The notes beneath the pieces were generated by a model. That model ran no database searches. It saw only the letters and a program-made list of their open reading frames with translations, and was not told where the DNA came from. DNA of 64,000 nucleotides, taken from NCBI RefSeq assembly GCF_029168335.1, contig NZ_JARGYC010000005.1:56832-120831 (forward strand). The letters are read 5' to 3'. The number at the start of each line of letters is the position of its first letter. Within the stretch, counting starts at the first letter, position 1. Made by a program: the position numbers and the translations under genes. The stretch comes from Psychromarinibacter sediminicola. Its GTDB lineage: Bacteria > Pseudomonadota > Alphaproteobacteria > Rhodobacterales > Rhodobacteraceae. This document shows positions 16,657 to 26,486 of the stretch, in pieces.

Positions 16657-17741
16657 TGCTGTACTGGTTGACCGCGCTTTCGGATGGCGGCGACATCTTC
16701 AACCTGTTCCGCTACATCACCTTCCGGTCCGGCGGCGCGTTCTTCACCGCGCTGATCTTCGGGTTCCTGTTTGGCCGCCCGCTGATCGACCTGTTGCGGC
16801 GGCGGCAGGGCAACGGCCAGCCGATCCGCGACGACGGGCCGGAAAGCCACCTGGAGACCAAGCAGGGCACGCCCACGATGGGCGGCGTGCTGATCCTGGG
16901 CGGGCTGCTGGTGTCGAGCCTGCTCTGGGCGCGGCTGGACAACCCGTATATCTGGATGATCCTGTTCGTGACCGTCGGCTTCGGCCTGGTGGGCTTTGCC
17001 GACGATTACTCGAAAGTGTCCAAATCGAACGCCAAGGGCGTCTCGGGCAAGGTCCGCCTGCTCATCGGTTTCACGATTGCCGCATTCGCGTCCTACTGGG
17101 CGTCGCTCTGGCATCCCGATGAACTGGCCTTTCAACTGGCCTTCCCGGTGTTCAAGGACGTGCTTCTGAACCTGTCCTGGTTCTTCCTGCCCTTCGCGAT
17201 GATCGTCATCGTCGGCGCCGCGAACGCCGTAAACCTGACCGACGGGCTGGACGGGCTGGCGATCATGCCGGTGATGATCGCCGCCGGCACGCTGGGCGTC
17301 ATCGCCTATGCCGTGGGGCGCGTCGACTTCACCGAGTATCTCGACGTCCATTACGTGCCCGGCACCGGCGAGATCCTGGTCTTCGCCGCCGCGCTGATCG
17401 GCGGCGGGCTGGGCTTTCTGTGGTACAACGCGCCGCCGGCGGCGGTGTTCATGGGCGACACCGGCAGCCTCGCGCTGGGCGGCGCGCTGGGGGCCATCGC
17501 GGTGGCGATCAAGCACGAGATCGTGCTGGCCATCGTCGGCGGCCTGTTCGTGGTCGAGGCGCTGTCGGTGATCGTGCAGGTCGCCTATTTCAAGCGCACC
17601 GGCAAGCGCGTCTTCCTGATGGCGCCGATCCACCACCATTTCGAGAAACGCGGCTGGGCCGAGCCGCAGATCGTCATCCGCTTCTGGATCATCTCGCTGA
17701 TCCTGGCGCTGATCGGGCTGGCCACGCTGAAGCTCCGGTGA
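16656..17741 (+). CDS. mraY: phospho-MurNAc-pentapeptide transferase
   Basis: 361 residues with about ten membrane helices. MraY transfers phospho-MurNAc-pentapeptide to undecaprenyl phosphate, giving lipid I. Diagnostic segments are [13 protein letters not shown] near residue 67, the catalytic aspartates in [11 protein letters not shown] near 112, [10 protein letters not shown] near 194, [11 protein letters not shown], and the [12 protein letters not shown] motif near the C-terminus. Confidence 0.98.
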   Translation: MLYWLTALSDGGDIFNLFRYITFRSGGAFFTALIFGFLFGRPLIDLLRRRQGNGQPIRDDGPESHLETKQGTPTMGGVLILGGLLVSSLLWARLDNPYIWMILFVTVGFGLVGFADDYSKVSKSNAKGVSGKVRLLIGFTIAAFASYWASLWHPDELAFQLAFPVFKDVLLNLSWFFLPFAMIVIVGAANAVNLTDGLDGLAIMPVMIAAGTLGVIAYAVGRVDFTEYLDVHYVPGTGEILVFAAALIGGGLGFLWYNAPPAAVFMGDTGSLALGGALGAIAVAIKHEIVLAIVGGLFVVEALSVIVQVAYFKRTGKRVFLMAPIHHHFEKRGWAEPQIVIRFWIISLILALIGLATLKLR

Positions 17742-17802
17742 CCGCTCGGCGGGCCGGGCGGCCCTCCTCGCAAGCCCGCGCAGGGGAAAGGAAAGGGCAG
17801 GC

Positions 17803-19221
17803 ATGATCCCCGTCACGGGATACGCAGGCGCGCAGGTCGCGGTGCTGGGTCTGGGCCGCTCCGGCCTGGCCACCGCCCGCGCGCTGCAGGCGGGCGGCGC
17901 CACGCCCGTCTGCTGGGACGACGGCGCCGAGGGCCGGGCGCGGGCGGAGGCCGAGGGCTTCGCCCTGCGCGAGCTGTCGCGGCCCGAGGCCTTCGAGGGC
18001 ATCGCCTGCCTCGTCGTCTCCCCGGGCATCCCGCATCTCTACCCCGCGCCCAACAGGGCCATCGCCGCCGCGTGGGAGGCCGGCATCCCCGTCGACAACG
18101 ACATCGGCCTGTTCTTCGCCAGCTTCGGCAGCCGCACCTGGGACAAGTTCGAACAGCCGCCGCGGGTGATCGCCGTGACCGGCTCGAACGGCAAGTCCAC
18201 GACGGCCGCGCTGATCCACCACATCCTGGAACATGACGGCCGGCCTTCGCAGCTGGCCGGGAATATCGGCCGCGGCGTGCTGGACATCGACCCGCCGCGC
18301 GACGGCGAGATCGTGGTACTGGAGCTGTCGAGCTACCAGACCGAGCTGGCCCGCGCGCTGACCCCCGACATCGCGGTCTTCACCAACCTCACTCCCGACC
18401 ACCTGGACCGTCACGCCGGGCTGGGCGGCTATTTTGCGGCCAAGCGCCGGCTCTTCGCCGAGGGCGCGCCGGACCGCATGGTGATCGGCGTGGACGAGCC
18501 GGAGGGCCGGTTCCTGGCCAACCAGATGGGGCAGGGGCCCGGCGACAACCGGGTGATCCGCGTGTCCTCTGCCGGAAAACTGCAAGGCCCGGGCTGGCAC
18601 GTCTTCGCGCGCAAGGGGTTTCTGTCGGAATTTCGCAAGGCCAAGCAGGTCGGCGCCATCGACCTGCGCGACATCCGCGGGCTGCCCGGCGCGCATAACC
18701 ACCAGAACGCCTGCGCCGCCTATGCCGCCACCCGCACGCTGGGCCTGTCGCCGAAGACGGTCGAGGCGGCGTTCCGGACCTTCGACGGCCTGCCGCATCG
18801 CAGCCAGATCGTGGCCGAGGCGAACGGCGTGACCGTGGTCAACGACTCCAAGGCCACCAACGCCGACAGCGCCGCGCAGGCGCTGCGCGCCTTCAAGCGC
18901 ATCCGCTGGATCGCCGGGGGGCTGGGCAAGGACGGCGGGATCGAGAGCCTGAAGGACGATCTCGGCGGGGTGGTGAAAGCCTACCTGATCGGCCATTCCG
19001 CCCGCGACTTCGCGCTGCATCTCGGCGGCGTGCCGCACGAGATCAGCGAGACCATGGCGCAGGCCGTCGCCCGCGCCCTGGCCGAGGCCGAGCCGGGCGA
19101 CACGGTCCTGCTGGCTCCGGCGGCGGCGAGCTTCGACCAGTACCCCGATTTCGAGAAACGGGGCGAGGATTTCATGGCCGAAGTGCGGGCGCGACTGTCC
19201 GATCGGCCGAATTCGGCCTAG
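17803..19221 (+). CDS. murD: UDP-MurNAc-L-alanine:D-glutamate ligase
   Basis: 472 residues from ATG 17803. Adds D-glutamate to UDP-MurNAc-L-Ala in the cytoplasm. The N-terminal Rossmann-like [15 protein letters not shown], the ATP-binding [13 protein letters not shown] near residue 125, [15 protein letters not shown] and the C-terminal [19 protein letters not shown] are typical of MurD. A 61-bp spacer separates it from mraY and 80 bp from ftsW, making these the loosest joints in the cluster. Confidence 0.97.
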   Translation: MIPVTGYAGAQVAVLGLGRSGLATARALQAGGATPVCWDDGAEGRARAEAEGFALRELSRPEAFEGIACLVVSPGIPHLYPAPNRAIAAAWEAGIPVDNDIGLFFASFGSRTWDKFEQPPRVIAVTGSNGKSTTAALIHHILEHDGRPSQLAGNIGRGVLDIDPPRDGEIVVLELSSYQTELARALTPDIAVFTNLTPDHLDRHAGLGGYFAAKRRLFAEGAPDRMVIGVDEPEGRFLANQMGQGPGDNRVIRVSSAGKLQGPGWHVFARKGFLSEFRKAKQVGAIDLRDIRGLPGAHNHQNACAAYAATRTLGLSPKTVEAAFRTFDGLPHRSQIVAEANGVTVVNDSKATNADSAAQALRAFKRIRWIAGGLGKDGGIESLKDDLGGVVKAYLIGHSARDFALHLGGVPHEISETMAQAVARALAEAEPGDTVLLAPAAASFDQYPDFEKRGEDFMAEVRARLSDRPNSA

Positions 19222-19301
19222 CGTCAGGGCCTGTTTCGCGGTAGAGTTTTCCACAGACCCGGAAAACCGGGCGGGCAGTAGATCTTGGCAGGCGGTTTCC
19301 A

Positions 19302-20468
19302 ATGACGGAAATGGTGTTCGGCGCGGCTCCGGTCCGGGATGGCGAGCCGATTCTCCCCCGGTGGTGGCGGACGATCGACCGCTGGTCGCTGGCCTGCGTC
19401 TTCCTTCTTTTCGGCGTCGGGATGCTTCTGGGCCTCGCCGCCTCGCCGCCGCTGGCCGCGCGCAACGAGCTGAACCCGTTCTACTACGTGCAGCGGCAGG
19501 CCTTCTTCGGCGGGCTGGCGCTGACCACGATGCTGCTGGTGTCGATGATGTCGCCGCAGGTCGTGCGCCGGCTGGGCGTGCTGGGCTGCGTCGGCGCGCT
19601 GGCGGCCTTGGCGCTGTTGCCGTTCTTCGGGACCGATTTCGGCAAGGGCGCGGTGCGCTGGTTCTCTCTGGGCTTCGCGTCGGTCCAGCCGTCGGAATTT
19701 CTCAAGCCCGGGCTGATCGTCGTCTCCGGCTGGCTGATGGCCGCCAGCCAGGAGATCAACGGCCCGCCGGGCAAGAGCCTGTCGCTGGGGCTGGTGCTGG
19801 TGGTCGTCGGGCTCCTGGCGATCCAGCCGGATTTCGGGCAGGCGTGCCTGGTGCTGTTCGGCTGGGGCGTGATGTATTTCGTGGCCGGCGCCCCCTTCAC
19901 CCTGCTGATCGGCATGGCGGCGATGGTCGTGGTGGGCGGCACCATGGCCTACAAGACGTCCGAGCATTTCGCCCGCCGCATCGACGGCTTTCTCTCGCCC
20001 GAAATCGACCCGCGCACCCAGCTCGGCTATGCCACCGACGCCATCCGCGAGGGCGGCTTCTTCGGCGTCGGCGTCGGCGAGGGCCACGTGAAATGGTCGC
20101 TGCCCGACGCCCATACCGACTTCATCATCGCGGTCGCGGCCGAGGAATACGGGCTGATCCTCGTGCTGTTCATCATCCTGCTCTACATGACGATTACTGT
20201 CCGGTCGCTCATGCGGCTCATACGCGAGCGGGACCCGTTCATCCGCCTGGCGGGAACGGGTCTCGCATGCTCCTTCGGGGTGCAGGCGATCATCAACATG
20301 GGCGTGGCCGTGCGCCTCCTGCCGGCCAAGGGCATGACGCTGCCCTTCGTGTCCTATGGCGGCTCGTCGCTGATCGCGGGCGGCATCACGCTGGGCATGC
20401 TGCTGGCCTTCTCCCGGACCCGGCCGCAGGGCGAGATCGGTGACATCCTCCTGAAGCGGAGGCGCTGA
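19302..20468 (+). CDS. ftsW: septal peptidoglycan glycosyltransferase FtsW
   Basis: 388 residues, about ten membrane helices. FtsW (SEDS family) polymerises lipid II at the septum with FtsI. Segments seen include GAVRWFSLGFASVQPSEFLKP near residues 120-140, the GEGHVKWSLPDAHTDFI loop near 260-276 carrying the catalytic-region residues of SEDS proteins, and LPFVSYGGSSL near 347. A sequence close to a DnaA box (TTTTCCACA, 19247-19255) lies in the short gap upstream. Confidence 0.96.
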   Translation: MTEMVFGAAPVRDGEPILPRWWRTIDRWSLACVFLLFGVGMLLGLAASPPLAARNELNPFYYVQRQAFFGGLALTTMLLVSMMSPQVVRRLGVLGCVGALAALALLPFFGTDFGKGAVRWFSLGFASVQPSEFLKPGLIVVSGWLMAASQEINGPPGKSLSLGLVLVVVGLLAIQPDFGQACLVLFGWGVMYFVAGAPFTLLIGMAAMVVVGGTMAYKTSEHFARRIDGFLSPEIDPRTQLGYATDAIREGGFFGVGVGEGHVKWSLPDAHTDFIIAVAAEEYGLILVLFIILLYMTITVRSLMRLIRERDPFIRLAGTGLACSFGVQAIINMGVAVRLLPAKGMTLPFVSYGGSSLIAGGITLGMLLAFSRTRPQGEIGDILLKRRR

Positions 20469-20560
20469 CGAATGTTCGAAAAGTATGAGAATGCGGCGTT
20501 AGAGCCGCAAAATCCGGTGTCGAATATTGCAACTGTGTCAGAGCAGGGCAAGGCGCTCCC

Positions 20561-21673
20561 GTGACGGACGCGCCGCTCCTCGTCATGGCCGCGGGCGGCA
20601 CCGGCGGCCACATGTTCCCGGCCCAGGCGCTGGCCGAGCACATGCTGGCGCAGGGCTGGCGCGTCCATCTCTCTACCGACGCGCGCGGCGCCCGCTACAC
20701 CGGCGGCTTCCCCGACGCGGTGCGGATCGAACAGGTCGCCTCCGCCACCTTCGCCCGCGGCGGCGCGCTGGCGAAACTCGCCGTGCCCTTCCGCGTCGCC
20801 GCCGGCGTGCTGGAGGCGCGCGCCCGCTTCCGCCGCGACCGCCCCGCCGTGGTGGTGGGCTTCGGCGGCTACCCCTCGATCCCGGCGCTCGGCGCCGCCA
20901 CGCTGATGAAGCTGCCGCGGATGCTGCACGAGCAGAACGGAGTGCTGGGCCGGGTCAACCAGCTCTTCGCGAAGCGGGTGAACGCCGTCGCCTGCGGCAC
21001 CTGGCCCACGGAACTCCCCCCCGGCGTCACCGCCGAGCACACCGGCAACCCCGTCCGCGCCGCCGTGGCCGAGAAGGCCGGTTCCCCCTACATCGCCCCC
21101 GGCGACCACCCGATGCAGATCCTGGTGATCGGCGGCAGCCAGGGCGCCCGCATCCTCTCCGACACCGTCCCCCCGGCCATCGCCGCGCTGCCCGAGCCGC
21201 TCCGCCGGCACATCCGCGTCTCGCACCAGGCGCGCGAGGAGGACCGCGACCGCGTCACCGCCTTCTACGCCGAACACGGCCTTCGCGCCGACGTGCAGCC
21301 CTTCTTCACCGACGTCCCCGAGCGGCTGTCCGAGGCGCAGCTGATGATCGGCCGCGCCGGCGCCTCCACCGTGGCGGATGTCTCGGTCATCGGCCGCCCG
21401 TCGATCCTGATCCCCTACGCCGCAGCGGTCCGCGACGAGCAGACGGCGAATGCGACAGGATTGTCACAGGCCGGCGCCGCGATCGTGATTCAGGAACGCG
21501 ATCTGGACCCGCAGGCGCTTTCGCAGCATATCCATGGGATCCTGAACGATCCGCAGCACGCCACCAAGATGGCGGAGGCGGCAAGAACGACGGGCCGACC
21601 GGACGCGACAGACCGTCTGGCGGCCATGGTGGTGGCACTGGCAGAGGGACAATCGGTCGGGCATGAGACATGA
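20561..21673 (+). CDS. murG: UDP-GlcNAc:lipid I GlcNAc transferase
   Basis: 370 residues from GTG 20561. MurG is a GT-B glycosyltransferase at the inner face of the membrane that turns lipid I into lipid II. The glycine loop GGTGGH at residues 12-17, [14 protein letters not shown] near 105, [23 protein letters not shown] near 192 and [11 protein letters not shown] near 266 are all family marks. A 92-bp gap with a small GCGGC/GCCGC hairpin separates it from ftsW. Confidence 0.97.
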   Translation: MTDAPLLVMAAGGTGGHMFPAQALAEHMLAQGWRVHLSTDARGARYTGGFPDAVRIEQVASATFARGGALAKLAVPFRVAAGVLEARARFRRDRPAVVVGFGGYPSIPALGAATLMKLPRMLHEQNGVLGRVNQLFAKRVNAVACGTWPTELPPGVTAEHTGNPVRAAVAEKAGSPYIAPGDHPMQILVIGGSQGARILSDTVPPAIAALPEPLRRHIRVSHQAREEDRDRVTAFYAEHGLRADVQPFFTDVPERLSEAQLMIGRAGASTVADVSVIGRPSILIPYAAAVRDEQTANATGLSQAGAAIVIQERDLDPQALSQHIHGILNDPQHATKMAEAARTTGRPDATDRLAAMVVALAEGQSVGHET

Positions 21674-21701
21674 GCGCTGGGAACGGTTTCGGGGCGCAGG
21701 C

Positions 21702-23099
21702 GTGAACGCGGCAACCAAGCTTCCGTTGGAAATGGGGCCGATCCACTTCGTGGGCATCGGCGGGATCGGCATGTCCGGCATCGCCGAGGTGCTCTTGAAC
21801 CACGGCTACACGGTGCAGGGCTCCGACCTGAAGGCGTCGAAGATCACCGAGCGGCTGGAGGCGATGGGGGCGAAGATCTTCATCGGCCAGGAGGCGGCGA
21901 ACCTCGCCGAGGCCGAGGTCGTGGTGATCTCCTCGGCGATCAAGCCGGGCAACCCGGAACTCGACGCCGCCCGCGCCCGCGGCATGCCCGTCGTCCGCCG
22001 CGCCGAGATGCTGGCCGAGCTGATGCGGCTGAAATCCAACGTCGCCGTCGCCGGCACCCACGGCAAGACCACGACCACCACGCTCGTGGCCACGCTGCTG
22101 GACGCGGGCGGCATCGACCCCACCGTGATCAACGGCGGCATCATCCACGCCTACGGCTCCAACGCCCGCGTCGGCACCTCCGACTGGATGGTGGTGGAGG
22201 CCGACGAGAGCGACGGCACCTTCAACCGCCTGCCGGCGACCATCGCCATCGTCACCAACATCGACCCCGAGCACATGGAGCACTGGGGGACAGAGGAGAA
22301 CCTGCACAAGGGCTTTCTCGATTTCGTCGAGAACATCCCGTTCTACGGCCTCGCCGTCTGTTGCACCGACGACCCCGACGTGCAGACCCTGGTGGCCAAG
22401 GTCACCGACCGCCGCGTCGTCACCTTCGGCTTCAACGCCCAGGCGGACGTCCGCGCCGACAACCTGCGCTACGAGGGCGGGGTGGCGCATTTCGACATCC
22501 GGCTGCAGGCCGAGGACAAGGGGATCGAGGGCTGCACCCTGCCGATGCCCGGCAACCACAACGTCTCGAACGCGCTGGGCGCGGTCGCCGTGGCCCGGCA
22601 TCTCGGGATGGACCGCGACCGCATCCGCGAGGCGCTGGCGACTTTCAAGGGCGTGAATCGCCGCTTCACCCGCGTCGGCGAGGTCGGCGGCGTGACCGTC
22701 ATCGACGACTACGGCCACCACCCGACCGAGATCGCGGCGGTGCTGAAGGCCGCGCGCCAGGCGACCGAGGGCAAGGTGATCGCCGTCCACCAGCCGCACC
22801 GCTATACCCGCCTGTCGAGCCTCTTCGACGACTTCTGCGGCTGCTTCAACGACGCCGACGTGGTGGGCATCGCCGAGGTCTACGCCGCCGGAGAAGACCC
22901 GATCCCCGGCGCCACGCGCGAGGATCTCGTCGCCGGGCTGACCCGCGCCGGCCACCGCAGCGCCTATGCCATCGGCACCGAGGACGACCTGGAGGCGCTG
23001 GTGCGCGAACACGCGAACCCCGGCGACATGGTCGTCTGCCTCGGCGCCGGCACGATCTCCGCCTGGGCCAACGGCCTGCCGGCGCGGCTCGCAGGGTAG
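21702..23099 (+). CDS. murC: UDP-N-acetylmuramate:L-alanine ligase
   Basis: 465 residues if begun at GTG 21702, which gives the family N-terminus [20 protein letters not shown]; an ATG at 21663 overlapping murG is in frame but adds 13 unconserved residues. MurC makes the first peptide bond of the peptidoglycan stem. The nucleotide fold [12 protein letters not shown], the ATP loop [10 protein letters not shown] near 116, and EADESDGTF and [10 protein letters not shown] further on support the call. Confidence 0.97.
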   Translation: MNAATKLPLEMGPIHFVGIGGIGMSGIAEVLLNHGYTVQGSDLKASKITERLEAMGAKIFIGQEAANLAEAEVVVISSAIKPGNPELDAARARGMPVVRRAEMLAELMRLKSNVAVAGTHGKTTTTTLVATLLDAGGIDPTVINGGIIHAYGSNARVGTSDWMVVEADESDGTFNRLPATIAIVTNIDPEHMEHWGTEENLHKGFLDFVENIPFYGLAVCCTDDPDVQTLVAKVTDRRVVTFGFNAQADVRADNLRYEGGVAHFDIRLQAEDKGIEGCTLPMPGNHNVSNALGAVAVARHLGMDRDRIREALATFKGVNRRFTRVGEVGGVTVIDDYGHHPTEIAAVLKAARQATEGKVIAVHQPHRYTRLSSLFDDFCGCFNDADVVGIAEVYAAGEDPIPGATREDLVAGLTRAGHRSAYAIGTEDDLEALVREHANPGDMVVCLGAGTISAWANGLPARLAG

Positions 23100-23109
23100 G
23101 GGCGGCGGC

Positions 23110-23361
23110 ATGGGCCTGCCGCTTCTCCTGGGATGCCTCTGGGTGGTCGCCGCCGCGCTGACGGCGACGCTGCCGATGCGCTGGCAGATCGCGCCGGGGC
23201 TCGCGCTCCTGATCTCCGCGCCGGTCCTGCTGGTCTGGATCGCCCGCACCAACGGCACCGTGCTCACGCTGATCGGCCTCTTCGCCGTCCTGTCGATGTT
23301 CCGCCGCCCGCTGGTCCACTTCTGGCGCAAGGCCACGGGGGGCTCGGGGGGCACGGCATGA
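23110..23361 (+). CDS. DUF2484 family small membrane protein, first copy
   Basis: 83 residues, mostly hydrophobic: segments at about 2-19 (GLPLLLGCLWVVAAALTA) and 27-60. It starts 10 bp after murC and ends in an ATGA overlap with a paralogue, and the pair sits between murC and murB. DUF2484 proteins occur at this place in Rhodobacterales dcw clusters; their role is unknown. The location suggests a membrane factor in lipid II synthesis or division. Confidence 0.8.
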   Translation: MGLPLLLGCLWVVAAALTATLPMRWQIAPGLALLISAPVLLVWIARTNGTVLTLIGLFAVLSMFRRPLVHFWRKATGGSGGTA

Positions 23362-23612
23362 GCCTGCCGTTCATCCTCGCCTGCCTCTGGTGCATCGCCG
23401 CCAACTTCGCCGGCATGCTCCCCTCGCGCCGCAGCCACTGGCCCGCCGCCTACACCCTCATCGCCCTCGGCCTGCCGATCCTCGCCTGGCTCTACCTCGA
23501 GGACGGCCCCTGGTTCGCCCTCGTCTTCCTCATCGCCGGAATGTCGATCCTGCGCTGGCCCGTCCGCTTCCTGTTTCGCTGGCTGAACCGCACATTGGGC
23601 ACGAAGGAATAA
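23358..23612 (+). CDS. DUF2484 family small membrane protein, second copy
   Basis: 84 residues with the same layout as the preceding gene: an N-terminal MSLPFILACLWCIAANFAG segment, a central hydrophobic pair and a basic end (RFLFRWLNRTLG). The shared start pattern (LP-LLxxCLW) shows that the two arose by tandem duplication. It overlaps the first copy by 4 bp and is followed by the dispersed CTTCTTCTG element, then murB. Confidence 0.8.
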   Translation: MSLPFILACLWCIAANFAGMLPSRRSHWPAAYTLIALGLPILAWLYLEDGPWFALVFLIAGMSILRWPVRFLFRWLNRTLGTKE

Positions 23613-23618
23613 CCCCCA

Positions 23619-23652
23619 GCTTCTTCTGACCAAAAATATCCCCGCCGGAGGC
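23619..23652 (+). repeat. dispersed CTTCTTCTG...CCGCCGGAGGC element
   Basis: GCTTCTTCTGACC, AAAAATATCC, CCGCCGGAGGC in that order. Related copies are at 34717-34741, four times in the 108-bp tandem repeat at 43351-43708 (opposite strand) and, degenerate, at 59704-59739. All are intergenic. Confidence 0.75.
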
Positions 23653-23708
23653 ACGCGCCGCAGGCGCGTTCCCTTGCCCTCCGCCGATGACCGCCCTATC
23701 CGACCCAC

Positions 23709-24638
23709 ATGACCACGCTCCCCACCCCTCGCGGCACGCTCACCCCGAACCGGCCGCTCTCCGGCCTCACCTGGCTGCGCGTCGGCGGCCCGGCCGACTG
23801 GCTGTTCCAGCCCGCCGACCAAGATGACCTCGCCCAGTTCCTCAAGGACCTGGACCCGACCATCCCCGTCTTCCCCATCGGCGTCGGCTCCAACCTGATC
23901 GTCCGGGACGGGGGCGTGCGGGCCGTGGTCATCCGCCTCGGCCGCGGCTTCAACGCCATCGAGATCGAAGACGACACCGTCACCGCCGGCGCCGCCGCGC
24001 TCGACGCGCATGTCGCGCGCAAGGCCGCCGCGCAGGGCCTCGACCTGACGTTCCTCAGAACCATCCCCGGCGCCATCGGCGGCGCCGTGCGGATGAACGC
24101 CGGCTGCTATGGCACCTACACCGCCGACCGCTTCCTCCGCGCCACCGCCATCACCCGCCAGGGCGCGCAGATCACCCTCACCGCAGACGATCTGAACTTC
24201 CGCTACCGCGAGACCGACCTCGCCCCCGATACCGTCATCACCTCGGCCACCTTCCGCGCCCCGCGCGCCGACCCTGACACGCTCGACGCCACCATGGCCG
24301 AGCAGCTGGCCAAACGCGACGCCACCCAGCCCTCGAAGGACCGCACCGCCGGCTCCACCTTCCGCAACCCGGCGGGCCACAGCTCCACCGGCGAACCGGA
24401 CGACACCCACGAGCTGAAGTCCTGGAAGCTGATCGACGACGCGGGCCTCCGCGGCCACCGCCTGGGCGGGGCGCAGATGTCGCAAAAGCACCCGAATTTC
24501 CTGACGAACACCGGCGACGCCACCGCCGCCGACCTCGAATCCCTGGGCGAGTACGTCCGAGAAAGGGTCTTCCAAACCAGCGGAATTCGTCTACAATGGG
24601 AAGTCATACGGGTCGGAGAACCCGTTTCCGAAGAATGA
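23709..24638 (+). CDS. murB: UDP-N-acetylenolpyruvoylglucosamine reductase
   Basis: 309 residues. MurB is a FAD/NADPH enzyme that completes UDP-MurNAc. It has the FAD-binding [13 protein letters not shown] near residue 22-34, [14 protein letters not shown] near 56-69 and [16 protein letters not shown] near 119-134; the catalytic serine falls in AGSTFRNP near 214-221. It lacks the long loop of E. coli-type (type I) MurB and so looks like type II. The start follows a 96-bp gap holding the dispersed element. Confidence 0.97.
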   Translation: MTTLPTPRGTLTPNRPLSGLTWLRVGGPADWLFQPADQDDLAQFLKDLDPTIPVFPIGVGSNLIVRDGGVRAVVIRLGRGFNAIEIEDDTVTAGAAALDAHVARKAAAQGLDLTFLRTIPGAIGGAVRMNAGCYGTYTADRFLRATAITRQGAQITLTADDLNFRYRETDLAPDTVITSATFRAPRADPDTLDATMAEQLAKRDATQPSKDRTAGSTFRNPAGHSSTGEPDDTHELKSWKLIDDAGLRGHRLGGAQMSQKHPNFLTNTGDATAADLESLGEYVRERVFQTSGIRLQWEVIRVGEPVSEE

Positions 24639-24687
24639 CCTAACCCGAAGGGCCGCCAACAAGGCCCGGGGACGAGAGGCAGAAGCG

Positions 24688-25608
24688 GTGGGAATGTCGG
24701 GCAGGGCATCCCCGAAAGTCGTGGTAGTGATGGGCGGACCCTCGGCCGAGCGCGAGGTGTCGCTGTCCACCGGGCGCGAATGCGCCGCCGCGCTGACGGG
24801 CGAAGGATTCGAGGTCGTGCGGCTGGACGCCGGCCGCGACCTTGCCGCGCGCCTGCAAGACGAACGGCCCGACGTGGTCTTCAACGCCCTGCACGGCCGC
24901 TGGGGCGAGGATGGCTGCGTGCAGGGGATGCTCGAATGGCTGCGGATCCCCTACACCCATTCCGGGGTGCTCGCCTCGGCGCTGGCGATGGACAAGGAAC
25001 GCACCAAGGCCGCCTACCGCGCCGCCGGCCTGCCGGTGGTCGACAGCTGCCTCGCCGCCGCCGCGGAGGTGAAACAGCGCCACGTGATGGACCCGCCCTA
25101 TGTCGTGAAACCCTATAACGAAGGCTCCAGCGTCGGCGTCTACCTCGTCCACGCGGCCGCCAACGGCCCGCCGCAACTGGCCGAGGACATGCCGGATACG
25201 GTGATGGTCGAGGCGTACGCCCCGGGCCGCGAGCTGACCACCACCGTCATGGGCGACACCGCGCTCGGCGTGACCGACATCATCACCGACGGCTGGTACG
25301 ACTATCATGCGAAATACGCCGCCGGCGGCTCGCGCCACGAAATCCCCGCCGACATCCCCGCCGGGATCGCCGCGGCCTGCGAGGACTATGCCCTGCGCGC
25401 CCACGCCGCGCTGGGCTGCCGGGGCGTCAGCCGCACCGACTTCCGCTGGGACGAGGGCAGGGGCCTCGACGGGCTGATCCTGTTGGAGACCAACACCCAG
25501 CCCGGCATGACCCCCACCTCGCTCACACCCGAACAGGCGGAGCATCGCGGCCTCTCCTTCGGGGCGCTCTGCCGCTGGATCGTCGAGGACGCCTCATGCG
25601 ACAGGTAG
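24688..25608 (+). CDS. ddl: D-alanine:D-alanine ligase
   Basis: 306 residues if begun at GTG 24688 (GAGAGG eight bases upstream); ATG 24694 is an equally readable start two codons later. Ddl makes D-Ala-D-Ala for MurF with ATP. The ATP-grasp fold is shown by VVMGGPSAEREVSLSTGR at the N-terminus, PYVVKPYNEGSSVGVYLV near 135-152 and LLETNTQPGMTPTSL near 269. It overlaps ftsQ by 13 bp. Confidence 0.96.
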   Translation: MGMSGRASPKVVVVMGGPSAEREVSLSTGRECAAALTGEGFEVVRLDAGRDLAARLQDERPDVVFNALHGRWGEDGCVQGMLEWLRIPYTHSGVLASALAMDKERTKAAYRAAGLPVVDSCLAAAAEVKQRHVMDPPYVVKPYNEGSSVGVYLVHAAANGPPQLAEDMPDTVMVEAYAPGRELTTTVMGDTALGVTDIITDGWYDYHAKYAAGGSRHEIPADIPAGIAAACEDYALRAHAALGCRGVSRTDFRWDEGRGLDGLILLETNTQPGMTPTSLTPEQAEHRGLSFGALCRWIVEDASCDR

Positions 25609-26486
25609 ACACCGACAGCGCCCCCGCCCGCCGCGACCCGGCGCCGTCGCGCTGGGCCTACCGGCTGCACCGGCTGTGGCTGACGCCTGCGGTGCGGAAA
25701 TTCCTGCGGCTGGGCCTGCCGCTGGCCGTCTCCGGCCTGGCGCTGACATGGGTCTTCGCGCAGCCGCAGAACCGCAGCGCCTTCACCGAGATGTATTCCG
25801 ACATCCGCCGCTCCATCGCCGAGCGGCCGGAATTCATGGTCCAGGTCATGGCCATCGACGGCGCCTCCGAGGAACTCTCGGCCGACATCCGCGAGATCCT
25901 GCCCGTGGACTTCCCGATCTCGTCCTTCGATCTCGACCTCGAAGCGATGCAGGAGGTGGTCGAACAGCTCGACGCCGTGGCGCGGGTCGACCTGCGCATC
26001 CGCCCCGGCGGCCTGCTGCAGATCGACGTGACCGAACGCATCCCCGCCGTGGTCTGGCGGGTGCAGGGGATGCTGGAACTGCTGGACGAGGCCGGGCGCC
26101 GGGTGGCGGCGCTGTATGCCCGCACCGACCGCGCCGACCTGCCGCTGATCGCCGGGCTCGGCGCCGACCGCGAGGTGCCCGAGGCGCTGGAGCTGATCGC
26201 GGCCGCCGGGCCCATCGCCGACCGGATGCGCGGCGTCCTGCGGGTGGGCGAACGCCGCTGGGACGTGGTGCTGGACCGCGACCAGCGCATCATGCTGCCC
26301 GAGACGCGCCCGGTGGACGCGCTGGAACAGGTGATCGCGCTGCATCAGGCCCAGGAGCTTCTGGCGCGCGACCTCGCCGCCGTCGACATGCGCAACCCCG
26401 CCCGGCCGACGCTGCGGATGCGGCCGCACGCGGTCGAGGAACTGCACCGCATCAAGGGGATAGAGTTGGGAGATATACTGCAATGA
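25596..26486 (+). CDS. ftsQ: cell division protein FtsQ
   Basis: 296 residues: a basic cytoplasmic start (about 1-45), one membrane segment near 43-56 (LGLPLAVSGLALTW), then a periplasmic POTRA domain and beta domain (FPISSFDLDLEAMQEVVEQL, RIRPGGLLQIDVTERIPAVVWR). FtsQ recruits FtsL and FtsB and links early and late division proteins. It starts inside ddl and ends in an ATGA overlap with ftsA, so translation of the trio is coupled. Confidence 0.95.
   Translation: MRQVDTDSAPARRDPAPSRWAYRLHRLWLTPAVRKFLRLGLPLAVSGLALTWVFAQPQNRSAFTEMYSDIRRSIAERPEFMVQVMAIDGASEELSADIREILPVDFPISSFDLDLEAMQEVVEQLDAVARVDLRIRPGGLLQIDVTERIPAVVWRVQGMLELLDEAGRRVAALYARTDRADLPLIAGLGADREVPEALELIAAAGPIADRMRGVLRVGERRWDVVLDRDQRIMLPETRPVDALEQVIALHQAQELLARDLAAVDMRNPARPTLRMRPHAVEELHRIKGIELGDILQ

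Noticed and set aside
19247..19255. TTTTCCACA before ftsW as a DnaA box
   Set aside because: One mismatch to consensus and isolated; too weak to annotate on its own.
21387..24575. Open frame of 1062 codons on the minus strand
   Set aside because: Antisense to murG, murC, the DUF2484 pair and murB, all of which have clear family motifs; the antisense translation is low-complexity Gly/Ala/Arg typical of GC-rich shadow frames.
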